A DNA stretch of 64,000 bases, from positions 2,232,001-2,296,000 of the forward strand of contig NZ_CP082273.1 of the NCBI RefSeq assembly GCF_019880385.1, written 5' to 3'. The position numbers and the translations under genes were made by a program. The notes beneath the pieces were generated by a model, which was not told the origin of the DNA, ran no database searches, and saw only the letters and a program-made list of their open reading frames with translations. Below, piece after piece: positions 1-7,502 of the stretch (the first letter of the stretch is position 1; each line of letters begins with the position of its first letter). This DNA comes from Nocardioides coralli. Its GTDB lineage: Bacteria > Actinomycetota > Actinomycetes > Propionibacteriales > Nocardioidaceae.

Positions 1-232
1 GGTCGTGGGTGAGCACCTCGGCGGTCACCTCGACCCCGGTGGGGCCGGGGATCTGCAGGTCGAGCACGAGCACCTGGGGCCGCGCGGCCGGGAACCGCGC
101 GATCGCCTCCTGCCCCGTGGCGGCGACTCCCACCACGTCGAAGCCGGCGTCTTGCAGGTCGCGCTCGACGGCGTCGCGCCACATGGGGTGGTCGTCGACC
201 ACCATCACCCGGATCGGCACGTCCTCGGTCAT
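1..232 (-). CDS. Response regulator receiver domain, NarL/LuxR type (3' part outside window)
   Basis: The N-terminal 77 residues are visible and the gene runs off the left edge. It opens with a receiver-domain beta strand and acidic pair (VMVVDDHPMWRD, Asp13/Asp14), and the predicted phospho-acceptor is Asp58 in VLVLD, followed by LQIPGPTG. The spacing matches CheY-like receivers of NarL/LuxR regulators; the DNA-binding part is not in the window. The ATG at 232 lies 7 nt downstream of TAGGGT, which fits a leaderless transcript. A possible partner is the DUF5931-type sensor kinase at 3054-4145 on the same strand, but two unrelated genes lie between them, so the pairing is inferred. Confidence 0.85.
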   Translation of the reverse strand, partial: MTEDVPIRVMVVDDHPMWRDAVERDLQDAGFDVVGVAATGQEAIARFPAARPQVLVLDLQIPGPTGVEVTAEVLTHD

Positions 233-239
233 GGCGACG

Positions 240-245
240 ACCCTA
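240..245 (-). promoter_or_regulatory. -10 hexamer TAGGGT, leaderless promoter of the response regulator
   Basis: TAGGGT on the minus strand ends 7 nt before the ATG at 232, so transcription would start at or next to the start codon. No clear -35 is visible. Confidence 0.5.
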
Positions 246-259
246 GACCGAGCACACGC

Positions 260-763
260 TCACGGTCGGACGAAGCGGCCGCGCCGGTGCACCAGCGGCT
301 CGTCGTCGTCACCCACCTCGACCTCGTCGACGGCACACGTGACCAGCCGGGACCAACCGACGTCGTGGTGGTCCTCCAGCGTCACCAGGGCGTGGGTGTC
401 GCTGTCGGTCAGCAAGGGCCCGTACGCCGTCTCCTCGAAGGAGCCGGTGCGGAAGGCGCCCCCGGGCGCGGGCGCCGTGCCGGCGAAGGCCTCGGCGAGG
501 TCGCGGTGCCGCCACGAGAGCAGCTGCACCACCGCCCGGCCGGTCCGCTCCAGCGCCGCGGTCAGGTCGGCGTCGGGGTCGAGCAGCGCCAGCACCCGAC
601 CGGGCTCACCGCCAGCGACCAGGATCGAGGAGACGGTCAGGCCGGCCCGCGCGCCACCCGCGCCCGACGTCCACAGGCTCACCGACCCCGTGACGCGGCC
701 GCGCAACCGGCGTACGGGATCGGGAGAGGGGTCCGCGAAGGGGTGTCCGGAGTGGATGGTCAC
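260..763 (-). CDS. Flavin reductase-like (FMN-binding split barrel) protein
   Basis: This 167-residue protein resembles the flavin reductase-like family. It has an N-terminal region ending RLRGRVTGSVSLWTSG, then AGLTVSSILVAGGEPGRVL, the usual position of the FMN-phosphate loop, and a late TCAVDEVEVGDDDEPLVHRRGRF segment in which family members close the flavin site. The expected role is FMN binding, either reducing flavin or acting as a small oxidoreductase; the substrate is unknown. GTG at 763 is preferred over the upstream ATG at 856 because TAGGCT lies 8 nt before it and the longer form adds a low-complexity tail overlapping the divergent gene's promoter. It is divergent from the MFS/spermidine synthase fusion. 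Confidence 0.72.
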   Translation of the reverse strand: MTIHSGHPFADPSPDPVRRLRGRVTGSVSLWTSGAGGARAGLTVSSILVAGGEPGRVLALLDPDADLTAALERTGRAVVQLLSWRHRDLAEAFAGTAPAPGGAFRTGSFEETAYGPLLTDSDTHALVTLEDHHDVGWSRLVTCAVDEVEVGDDDEPLVHRRGRFVRP

Positions 764-771
764 GACGGACC

Positions 772-777
772 AGCCTA
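772..777 (-). promoter_or_regulatory. -10 hexamer TAGGCT before the flavin reductase-like gene
   Basis: TAGGCT on the minus strand sits 8 nt before the GTG at 763. It supports the short start and a leaderless or near-leaderless message. Confidence 0.45.
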
Positions 778-834
778 CGACGACCGTTCGGTCACGGTTC
801 GCGCGTTCGCACCACGCGCGGGAGTCCGCGTGGC

Positions 835-840
835 TAGCCT
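835..840 (+). promoter_or_regulatory. -10 hexamer TAGCCT before the MFS/spermidine synthase fusion
   Basis: TAGCCT ends 6 nt before the GTG at 847, the leaderless geometry seen repeatedly in this window. It is divergent from the promoter at 772-777. Confidence 0.5.
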
Positions 841-846
841 CCGAGC

Positions 847-3045
847 GTGACGGCAACCCTCACCCCACCCCCGGTGGCGGTCCCCCCGAGACAGCGCACC
901 GGCCGCGCGCTGGTCGTGCTCTTCACGCTGACGGCGTTCACGGGCGCCGCACTCCTCTTCACGGTGCAGCCGCTCGTCGCACGCCTGCTGCTCCCGATGT
1001 ACGGCGGCAGCGCCACCGTGTGGAGCACCTGCTCGCTGTTCTTCCAGGTGCTGCTGCTCGTCGGCTACGTCTACTCGCACCTGACCACCAGCAGGTTGCC
1101 CCGCCGTCGACAGCCACTCGTGCACCTGGCGGTCCTCGCGCTGCCCCTGGCCACCCTCCCGCTGGCCCTCCCGGCCGCGGCGGCGCCCGCGGCCGACGGT
1201 TCTCCGACCCTCTGGCTGCTGCGCACGCTCGCCCTCATGATCGGCCTGCCGTTCGTCGTCCTCTCGACGACGGGTCCGCTGCTCCAGCGCTGGTACTCGT
1301 GGGCGGACGGACCTCGGTCGGACGACCCGTACTTCCTCTTCGCCGCCAGCAACGTCGGCAGCTTCGGCGGCCTGCTGGCCTACCCGTTCCTCGTGGAGCC
1401 CTACCTCAGCCTCGGCCAGCAGACCACGCTGTTCAGCTGGGCCTTCGTGGGGTTCGCCGTCCTCACCGCCACCTGCGGCCTGCTGGGAACCCGGTCCACC
1501 GAAGGGCCCCACGACGCGGCCCCGGTGACACCCACTCGACTTCCGCGCCGACGCCTGGCCCGCTGGTGCTGGTACGCCTTCGTGCCGTCCTGCCTGTTCC
1601 TCGCGGTGACCCATCACCTCTCGACCGACGTCGCGCCGATCCCGCTGCTCTGGGTGGTCCCGCTCGGCCTCTACCTGGCGACGTTCGTCGCGGCCTTCGC
1701 GGTGACCTCGCGCCGCGTACCGCCCACCCTGCTGCGGCTCACCGCCGGGCTCGCCCTCTGCGCCACCATGTTCGCGCCCCTGGCGACCCGGATCCCGCTG
1801 AGCGTCGTGATCGGCCTGGACCTGGCCCTCGTGGTCGTGGTCGGGTACACGGCCCACCGCCTTCTCGCGGCGGACCGCCCGGAGCCCGAGCACCTCACCA
1901 CCTTCTACATCGCCGTGGCGGTCGGCGGCGCTCTGGGCGGCGTGGTGAACGGGTTGATCGCGCCCGTGCTCTTCGACCGCGTGCTGGAGTACCAGCTGAT
2001 CGTGGCGCTCCTGCCGGCTCTGGCGCTCGGCGTTGCGGTGAGGCGCAGTCCTCGGGGCTACCGACCAACCGCGATCCCGGACGCCGCCCGGTTCGTGGTG
2101 GGGCTCGCTCTCATCGCCGGTGCCACAGCGGCACTCGTGCTGGCCTCCCGGGGTGGCAGCACCGCCATGACCGTCGTGGGCCTCGTGGTCTTCGCCGGGC
2201 TCGGCTGGGTGCTTGCCGTGATCCCCCGTGCCCTCGTCGCGACGCTCGTCGCAGCCACCGTGGGCATCACCGTCATGAGCAGCTCCTCGGTGGTGCACCG
2301 GGACCGCACCTTCTACGGCAGCTACGCGGTCAGCTCGAGCGACGGAGTCACCCAGCTCACGCACGGGACGACGATCCACGGCCGGCAGGTGGACGCCACC
2401 CCCGGGACGCCCACCACGTACTACGGGCTCGAGGCACCCCTGGGCGACGTGATGGCCGACGTCCGACCGCAGCGCACCGTGGCCGTCGGGCTGGGCGTGG
2501 GGACCATAGCCGCCTACGGTCGCCCGGGCGACAGCATGACCTTTCTGGAGATCGACCCGGCGATCGCCGAGATCGCGGCCGACCCACAGCTCTTCACCTT
2601 CCTCAGCGACTCCCGGGCGGAGGTCGACGTCGCGATCGGTGACGGCCGGCTCCTCGCGAAGGACCTGCCCGACGGCCGGGCCGACCTCGTCGTCCTCGAC
2701 GCCTTCAGCTCGGACGCGATCCCCGTCCACCTGCTGACGCGCGAGGCCTTCCGGACCTACGCGCAGAAGGTCTCCGACGGCGGTGCGATCGCCGTGCACG
2801 TCTCCAACCGCCACTTCGACCTGGTGCCGGTTGTTGCGGCCGCCACCGCGGACCTCGGATGGCACGGAGCGGTAGGCCGGGGCGGGCCCGGGACCTGGGT
2901 CACACCGAGCGCCTGGGTGCTGATCTCACCCGACGCCTCCCTCGTGGAGCGGGTCGGCGCCGGCGAGCGGTGGTCGCCCCTGGATCTCGACCGCACGGTG
3001 CCCTGGACCGACGACTACTCCTCGGTGCTGACCGTTCTGCGGTGA
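847..3045 (+). CDS. Fused MFS-type membrane / spermidine synthase-like protein
   Basis: This 732-residue protein has about 520 residues of closely spaced hydrophobic segments, then a soluble C-terminal domain from about residue 545. That domain resembles the SAM-fold aminopropyltransferase family: VAVGLGVGTIAAYG (glycine-rich nucleotide loop), FLEIDPAIAEIA (acidic ribose-binding residue after a strand) and DLVVLDAFSSDAIPVHLLT, the gate-keeper region of spermidine synthases. The reaction and any transported substrate are unknown; similar fusions are annotated as fused MFS/spermidine synthase. The GTG start has TAGCCT 6 nt upstream. It ends convergently 8 bp from the sensor kinase at 3054, with no obvious terminator between them. 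Confidence 0.85.
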   Translation: MTATLTPPPVAVPPRQRTGRALVVLFTLTAFTGAALLFTVQPLVARLLLPMYGGSATVWSTCSLFFQVLLLVGYVYSHLTTSRLPRRRQPLVHLAVLALPLATLPLALPAAAAPAADGSPTLWLLRTLALMIGLPFVVLSTTGPLLQRWYSWADGPRSDDPYFLFAASNVGSFGGLLAYPFLVEPYLSLGQQTTLFSWAFVGFAVLTATCGLLGTRSTEGPHDAAPVTPTRLPRRRLARWCWYAFVPSCLFLAVTHHLSTDVAPIPLLWVVPLGLYLATFVAAFAVTSRRVPPTLLRLTAGLALCATMFAPLATRIPLSVVIGLDLALVVVVGYTAHRLLAADRPEPEHLTTFYIAVAVGGALGGVVNGLIAPVLFDRVLEYQLIVALLPALALGVAVRRSPRGYRPTAIPDAARFVVGLALIAGATAALVLASRGGSTAMTVVGLVVFAGLGWVLAVIPRALVATLVAATVGITVMSSSSVVHRDRTFYGSYAVSSSDGVTQLTHGTTIHGRQVDATPGTPTTYYGLEAPLGDVMADVRPQRTVAVGLGVGTIAAYGRPGDSMTFLEIDPAIAEIAADPQLFTFLSDSRAEVDVAIGDGRLLAKDLPDGRADLVVLDAFSSDAIPVHLLTREAFRTYAQKVSDGGAIAVHVSNRHFDLVPVVAAATADLGWHGAVGRGGPGTWVTPSAWVLISPDASLVERVGAGERWSPLDLDRTVPWTDDYSSVLTVLR

Positions 3046-3053
3046 CGGCGCCC

Positions 3054-4145
3054 TCAACGCGGCACCGAGAGCTCCCACTCCGTGCCGTGAGGCCCGGTGT
3101 CGAGCCGAGCCGTTCCGCCGAGGTCGGTGAGCCGGGCCACGATCGACTGGGAGACCCCGAGCCGCCCCTCCGCCTCGGCCTGCGACAGCCGGCCGGCGGC
3201 GATGCCCGGGCCGTCGTCTCGGACCGTGACGACCACCCGGTCGCCCTCGTCCTCGACCAGCACCCATGCCTGCGCCTCCGCGCCGGCGTGAGTGGCGACG
3301 TTGTCGAGGCACGCGCCGAGCGCCGCGACCAGCCCGGCCGCGAGGGGTGCCGGCAACGCGACCGCTGCCCCGGGCGTCGAGACGGTCACGGGAACCCGAG
3401 CCGAGCGGGCCACCCCCTCGACGGCCGCGGCGACGTCCTGCTCCGCGCCCGGTGCGGGAACGACGTCCTGCTGGCGGATCATCGACCGGAGTGCGGCCTC
3501 CTGCTCGCCCGCGAGCCGTCCGAGCTCCCCGAGCTCACCCCCGAGCTCGCCGCCGCGCCGCTGGACGAGCGCCAGGACCTGGAGCACGCCGTCGTGCACG
3601 GCGCGGGCCAGCCGGGCTCGCTCCTCGCCCACGATCGCCGCGCGCTGGGCGGCGTCGCGCTCGCGCTCCATGAGGCGGAGCGACTCGCTGAGGAAGCCGA
3701 TGACGAGTCCACCGATGAGCAGCAGGAAGATGTTGCCGTAGTTGCCCTGGTCGACGTCCTGCCGCACCGACAGGTCGGCACCCGTGAGGGCGACGGCCGC
3801 CACCAGTCCCCCGCGCCAGTCCCACCGCACCGACCAGGCCACCAGTGCCCCGGTCACCCAGAATCCCGGGATCGTCGCCTGCATGTCCGGCCCCTTCACC
3901 AGGGGCGACGCCAGGATCAGCGCCAGCGCCACGGCCAGATCGGTGCCGAGAAGGGCACCCGTACGACGGGTCGGGTCGGCGTACGCGGCGATCGCGACGA
4001 CCGTCCAGACGACCATCACAGCCACGCAGGCGAGACCCGCGACCGGGTGGTCGACGTTGCCGGCGCGGTAGGCGTAGAGGACGAGGGCGTTGAGGAGCAG
4101 GACGACCCGCAGGACCGCGAGCGCCCGGAACAGCCGGTCCTCCAC
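3054..4145 (-). CDS. Sensor histidine kinase, DUF5931/MacS type
   Basis: The protein has 363 residues. Residues 5-155 hold five or six transmembrane segments with short loops, typical of the DUF5931 (MacS-like) input module. A linker helix follows, then a HisKA_3-like dimerisation segment with the predicted phospho-accepting His184 in RAVHDGVLQVLA. The HATPase domain shows an N-box (CLDNVATHA, near 282) and a G1 box (VRDDGPGI, 308-315). Such kinases phosphorylate NarL/LuxR-type regulators; the regulator at 1-232 is the nearest candidate. GTG at 4145 was chosen because the only closer upstream option is a CTG and translation would otherwise have to begin inside plsC. It lies 35 bp downstream of the acyltransferase and is probably co-transcribed with it. 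Confidence 0.85.
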   Translation of the reverse strand: MEDRLFRALAVLRVVLLLNALVLYAYRAGNVDHPVAGLACVAVMVVWTVVAIAAYADPTRRTGALLGTDLAVALALILASPLVKGPDMQATIPGFWVTGALVAWSVRWDWRGGLVAAVALTGADLSVRQDVDQGNYGNIFLLLIGGLVIGFLSESLRLMERERDAAQRAAIVGEERARLARAVHDGVLQVLALVQRRGGELGGELGELGRLAGEQEAALRSMIRQQDVVPAPGAEQDVAAAVEGVARSARVPVTVSTPGAAVALPAPLAAGLVAALGACLDNVATHAGAEAQAWVLVEDEGDRVVVTVRDDGPGIAAGRLSQAEAEGRLGVSQSIVARLTDLGGTARLDTGPHGTEWELSVPR

Positions 4146-4180
4146 CGCGAGCGCGGGCCGGGACCACAGGCGCAGCCGGG

Positions 4181-4921
4181 TCAGGACGCCTGCTTCTGGT
4201 CGGCGGGCTCGGCCGCGCCGGCGTCCTTGGCGTCCTTGTCCCCCCGCTTGGCTTCCTCCTTGGCGCGGGCGGCGTACGTGTCGACGTACTCCTGGCCGGA
4301 GAGCCGCATGATCTCGTACATGATCTCGTCGGTGATCGAGCGCAGGATGTAACGGTCGTTCTCCATGCCCTCGTAGCGCGAGAAGTCGAGCGGCCTCCCG
4401 AACCGCACGCCCGGCCGGGTCACCGTGCCGAACTTCTTGCCGGGCGGGGCGACGACGTCGGTGCGGAGGACGGCGACCGGGATGACCGGCACCCCCGTCT
4501 CGAGCGCGAGCCGGGCGACGCCGGTCTTGCCGCGGTAGAGACGGCCGTCGTGCGAGCGCGTGCCCTCCGGGTAGATGCCGAACAGCTCCCCGCTCTCGAG
4601 GATGCGTCGCGCCGAGGAGAGGGCACCCTCGGCCGCTGAGGCGCCGGAGCGGTCGATGGGGACCTGACCCGCGCCCGCGAAGAACTTCCTCTGGAACCAG
4701 CCCTTGATGCCGGGCGAGGTGAAGTACTCGGCCTTCGCGACGAAGGTGACACGACGCGCAAGCGTGAGGGGCATGAACAGCCAGTCTGCGTAGGACAGGT
4801 GGTTGCTGGCCAGGATCGCCGGTCCCTCTTCGGGGACGTGCTCGGCGCCCTCGACCTGGGGACGGAAGATCACTCGGAGCAGCGGCCCGAGGGCGATCCA
4901 CTTGAGGAACCAGTAGAACAC
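4181..4921 (-). CDS. plsC: 1-acyl-sn-glycerol-3-phosphate acyltransferase (PlsC family)
   Basis: This 246-residue protein has the two hallmark acyltransferase motifs: NHLSYAD, giving HX4D (His41, Asp46), and YPEGTRS (Glu119-Arg122), with a VPIDR block between them. The expected reaction is transfer of an acyl chain from acyl-CoA or acyl-ACP to lysophosphatidate at the inner membrane face; one N-terminal hydrophobic stretch may tether it. The charged C-terminal tail after about 225 is lineage-specific. GTG at 4921 has a GGGAGGG Shine-Dalgarno about 7 nt upstream, so the in-frame ATG at 4996, in the divergent promoter region, is rejected. It appears to correspond to Rv2182c of M. tuberculosis by family and neighbourhood. 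Confidence 0.9.
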   Translation of the reverse strand: MFYWFLKWIALGPLLRVIFRPQVEGAEHVPEEGPAILASNHLSYADWLFMPLTLARRVTFVAKAEYFTSPGIKGWFQRKFFAGAGQVPIDRSGASAAEGALSSARRILESGELFGIYPEGTRSHDGRLYRGKTGVARLALETGVPVIPVAVLRTDVVAPPGKKFGTVTRPGVRFGRPLDFSRYEGMENDRYILRSITDEIMYEIMRLSGQEYVDTYAARAKEEAKRGDKDAKDAGAAEPADQKQAS

Positions 4922-4961
4922 CGCACGCCCTCCCCGACGGTTCCGAGACCTGACGTGGTGA

Positions 4962-4967
4962 AGCCTA
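4962..4967 (-). promoter_or_regulatory. -10 hexamer TAGGCT of the plsC-kinase transcript
   Basis: TAGGCT on the minus strand would place the start of transcription about 35 nt before the plsC GTG, leaving room for the GGGAGGG ribosome-binding site. The 105-bp interval to the divergent hydrolase gene holds both promoters. Confidence 0.45.
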
Positions 4968-5025
4968 GTCCCATCGACGCGGGTGTCCCATCGCACGACC
5001 GCTCGGCTGGTGCAGAATCCTCCGC

Positions 5026-5793
5026 ATGAGCACCCACCCGCTGGCCCGACCGCTGTCGAGGCCGGCCCGCCCCGAGCTCACCGACGGCCGTGCCCTCGGG
5101 GTGCTGCTCCTCCACGGGTTCAGCGGCTCGCCCGCGTCGATGAAGCCGTGGGCGGAGTACCTCCACGACAAGGGCTACGCGGTCGAGGTGCCCCTCCTGC
5201 CCGGCCACGGGACGCGGTGGCAGGACCTCAACGAGGTCGCGTGGACGGACTGGTACGAGACCGCGTCCGATGCGCTCGACTCGCTCGTCGGGGCCTGCGA
5301 CCGGGTCGTGGTCGCAGCGCTGTCCATGGGCGGCTCGCTCGCCCTGAGGCTGGCCCAGGAACGACCGGGGGACGTCGCCGGCGTCGTGCTGGTCAACCCG
5401 TTCGTGTCGAGCAGGCGCAAGGAGCTGATGGCTCTGCCACTGCTCAAGATGCTGGTTCCCTCGCTGCCGGGGGTGGTCAACGACATCAAGAAGCCCGGTC
5501 AGGACGAGGTGGGTTACCCACGGTTGCCGCTCAAGGGCCTCGCCGAGGTGCTGAAGATGTGGCGCTCGGTCGTGCCGGACCTGCCGAAGGTGACCCAGCC
5601 GCTGCTCTACTTCCGCTCCAGCGTCGACCACGTCATCGACTCCTCGTCGAGCCAGACCGTGCTGGGGGCCGTGAGCTCGCGCGACGCGTCGGAGCGGATC
5701 CTCGACAACAGCTACCACGTCGCCACGCTCGACCACGAGGCCGAGATCATCTTCGCCGAGTCGGCGGACTTCGTGGCCCGCGTGACCGCCTGA
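5026..5793 (+). CDS. Alpha/beta hydrolase, carboxylesterase / monoacylglycerol lipase type
   Basis: A 255-residue soluble hydrolase. The oxyanion-hole loop is LLHGFSGS (29-35), the nucleophile Ser100 lies in AALSMGG, Asp201 in SSVDHVID and His231 in NSYHVATLDHE complete the triad. The DHVID and SYHV...DHE motifs are typical of Est30-like carboxylesterases and bacterial monoacylglycerol lipases, so the likely substrates are short acyl esters or monoglycerides. The nucleophile elbow is A-L-S-M-G instead of the usual G-x-S-x-G, an unusual but tolerated change. The ATG has CAGAAT 7 nt upstream and no Shine-Dalgarno, suggesting a leaderless message. It is divergent from plsC, so a lipid-remodelling role is plausible. 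Confidence 0.85.
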   Translation: MSTHPLARPLSRPARPELTDGRALGVLLLHGFSGSPASMKPWAEYLHDKGYAVEVPLLPGHGTRWQDLNEVAWTDWYETASDALDSLVGACDRVVVAALSMGGSLALRLAQERPGDVAGVVLVNPFVSSRRKELMALPLLKMLVPSLPGVVNDIKKPGQDEVGYPRLPLKGLAEVLKMWRSVVPDLPKVTQPLLYFRSSVDHVIDSSSSQTVLGAVSSRDASERILDNSYHVATLDHEAEIIFAESADFVARVTA

Positions 5794-5803
5794 CCCGGCG
5801 ACG

Positions 5804-5809
5804 TACGCT
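5804..5809 (+). promoter_or_regulatory. -10 hexamer TACGCT before the small membrane protein gene
   Basis: TACGCT ends 7 nt before the GTG at 5817 in the 23-bp gap after the hydrolase gene, again leaderless geometry. Confidence 0.45.
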
Positions 5810-5816
5810 GGGTCGG

Positions 5817-6206
5817 GTGAGCGGGACCGAGGACGACGCCTGGCGCGCGATCGTCGAGAACTACGGCGAGCGGCCCCAGGTCGACGACGACGACCTGCCG
5901 GCGAGCGAGCCCGAGCCGGAGCCGTTCGCGCCCACGGACGACGACCTGGACCGACCCGACCCCGCCGACCGCTTCGTGCCGCCGGTGCCACCCCCCGGGC
6001 CCAGGCTCCGGCTGCCCCAGCACCTCCCGTGGATCGGCGTCTTCGGCGCGCCTGCCGTGCTGCTGCTGGCGCTGCTCACCGGGATCGACCTGCCCGGGTG
6101 GGCGGGCTACGGCCTCGTCACCGCCTTCGTCGGCGGGTTCCTGTGGCTGGTGCTGACCATGCGCCGCGGCGGCCGCGACCCGTGGGACGACGGCGCCCGG
6201 GTGTGA
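5817..6206 (+). CDS. Small acidic membrane protein of unknown function
   Basis: This 129-residue protein has an acidic, proline-rich N-terminal half (runs of Asp and Glu around residues 20-60), then two hydrophobic segments near 65-85 and 92-112 and a short basic/acidic tail. The layout suggests a cytoplasmic acidic arm attached to a helical hairpin in the membrane. I do not recognise a functional family. GTG at 5817 follows TACGCT by 7 nt. It is a short distance downstream of the alpha/beta hydrolase gene and upstream of the TIGR00300 gene, each with its own candidate promoter. Confidence 0.7.
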   Translation: MSGTEDDAWRAIVENYGERPQVDDDDLPASEPEPEPFAPTDDDLDRPDPADRFVPPVPPPGPRLRLPQHLPWIGVFGAPAVLLLALLTGIDLPGWAGYGLVTAFVGGFLWLVLTMRRGGRDPWDDGARV

Positions 6207-6244
6207 CCACCCGGCCCCGCTCGCCCCGCCTCCGACTTCCTCAG

Positions 6245-6250
6245 TAAGGT
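6245..6250 (+). promoter_or_regulatory. -10 hexamer TAAGGT before the TIGR00300 gene
   Basis: TAAGGT ends 7 nt before the GTG at 6258 and no Shine-Dalgarno is present, which fits a leaderless transcript. Confidence 0.5.
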
Positions 6251-6257
6251 CCCGGCT

Positions 6258-7502
6258 GTGAGCGCGAGCGAGACCGTCGAAGTCACCGGCCACCTGATGG
6301 ACAGCGGCGTGCTGAGCCGCGTCCTGGACGACGTCCGCGAGTACGGCGGTGACTGGGTGGTCGACAAGATCGACCTCGGGCGGGAGCGGGACGACACCAG
6401 CCGCGCGGTGATCACCCTGACCGCGGACGACGACGAGTCCTTGCAGCGACTCCTGATGCGGCTCCAGACGTGGGGCGTCAACCAGGTCGATCCCGGTGAG
6501 GCGACGCTCGCCGAGGCCGACCTCGACGGCGTGTTCCCCGACGGCTTCTACTCCACGACCAACCTCGCCACGAAGGTGCGCCTCGGCGGGCGCTGGCACG
6601 ACGTGGTCAACCCCGAGATGGACTGCGGTCTGGTCGTCGAGAAGGACGAGGCCGGCGCCCCCACGCGCGTCATCACCCTGCCCATGTCCGACGTCAGGGT
6701 GGGCATGTCGGTCGTCATCGGCGCCGCGGGCGTCCGTGTCACGATCCCGGTCGTCGACCGCGACGACGAGGCGTTCGGCTTCATGGAGTCCGAGGTGTCC
6801 TCCGAGAAGCCCCAGGCCGTGCTGGTGCGGATGGTGGCCGACGGGATGCGCGAGGCCAAGGCGAACGGGCAGAAGGTGCTGTGGGTCGGCGGACCCGGCG
6901 TCGTCCACACCGGCGCCTCGCAGGCGATGATCGCCATGGTCGAGGCGGGTTTCGTCGACGTCCTCTTCGCGGGCAACGCGCTGGCGACCCACGACATCGA
7001 GTCCTCGCTCTACGGCACCTCGCTGGGGGTCGACCTGTCGCAGGGACACGGCGTCCCCCACGGCCACGAGCACCACATCCGCGCACTCAACACCATCCGC
7101 AAGCACGGCTCCATCAAGGCCGCTGTGGACGCCGGGGTGCTGACGGGCGGCATCATGCACGCGCTGGTCACCCACGACCGGGAGTTCGTGCTCGTGGGAT
7201 CGGTCCGGGACGACGGCCCGCTGCCGGATGTCTACACCGACGTCATCGAGGGGCAGCGGGCGATGCGGGCCAAGCTCCCCGACGTCGGCTTCTGCCTGAT
7301 GGTCGCGACGATGCTGCACTCGGTCGCCACCGGCAACATCCTGCCGGCGTCGATCCCGCTGGTGTGCGTCGACATCAACCCGGCCACCGTGACCAAGCTC
7401 GCCGACCGCGGATCCAGCCAGGCACGCGGCATCGTGACGGACGTGGGGCTGTTCCTCGAGCAGCTCGCCCACGAGCTCGTGCCCGGCTACCGGCGCGACT
7501 GA
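6258..7502 (+). CDS. TIGR00300 family protein, LOR/SDH-like; possible ornithine cyclodeaminase
   Basis: This 414-residue protein matches the TIGR00300 (LOR/SDH domain) family. Its N-terminus carries the characteristic GHLMDSGVLSRVLDDV segment, followed by a central beta-rich region and a dinucleotide-binding half with LWVGGPGVVHTGAS and LFAGNALATHDIE. Archaeal members and the C-terminal domain of cyanobacterial ArgZ/AgrE have been linked to NAD-dependent ornithine-to-proline conversion, so an arginine/ornithine catabolic role is plausible; no arginine-pathway gene is adjacent. Length is normal for the family. The GTG start has TAAGGT 7 nt upstream. Its last 16 bp overlap the end of the convergent ROK kinase gene. 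Confidence 0.8.
   Translation: MSASETVEVTGHLMDSGVLSRVLDDVREYGGDWVVDKIDLGRERDDTSRAVITLTADDDESLQRLLMRLQTWGVNQVDPGEATLAEADLDGVFPDGFYSTTNLATKVRLGGRWHDVVNPEMDCGLVVEKDEAGAPTRVITLPMSDVRVGMSVVIGAAGVRVTIPVVDRDDEAFGFMESEVSSEKPQAVLVRMVADGMREAKANGQKVLWVGGPGVVHTGASQAMIAMVEAGFVDVLFAGNALATHDIESSLYGTSLGVDLSQGHGVPHGHEHHIRALNTIRKHGSIKAAVDAGVLTGGIMHALVTHDREFVLVGSVRDDGPLPDVYTDVIEGQRAMRAKLPDVGFCLMVATMLHSVATGNILPASIPLVCVDINPATVTKLADRGSSQARGIVTDVGLFLEQLAHELVPGYRRD

Noticed and set aside
775..2865. A very long minus-strand reading frame across the MFS/spermidine synthase fusion
   Set aside because: Its residues are His/Arg/Gly-rich in the typical way of a shadow frame in GC-rich DNA, while the plus-strand frame shows clear membrane helices and a SAM-fold domain.
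3054..4901. A 615-codon frame joining the kinase to a start inside plsC
   Set aside because: The N-terminal 250 residues are a shadow of plsC in another frame; the kinase homology begins near the GTG at 4145.
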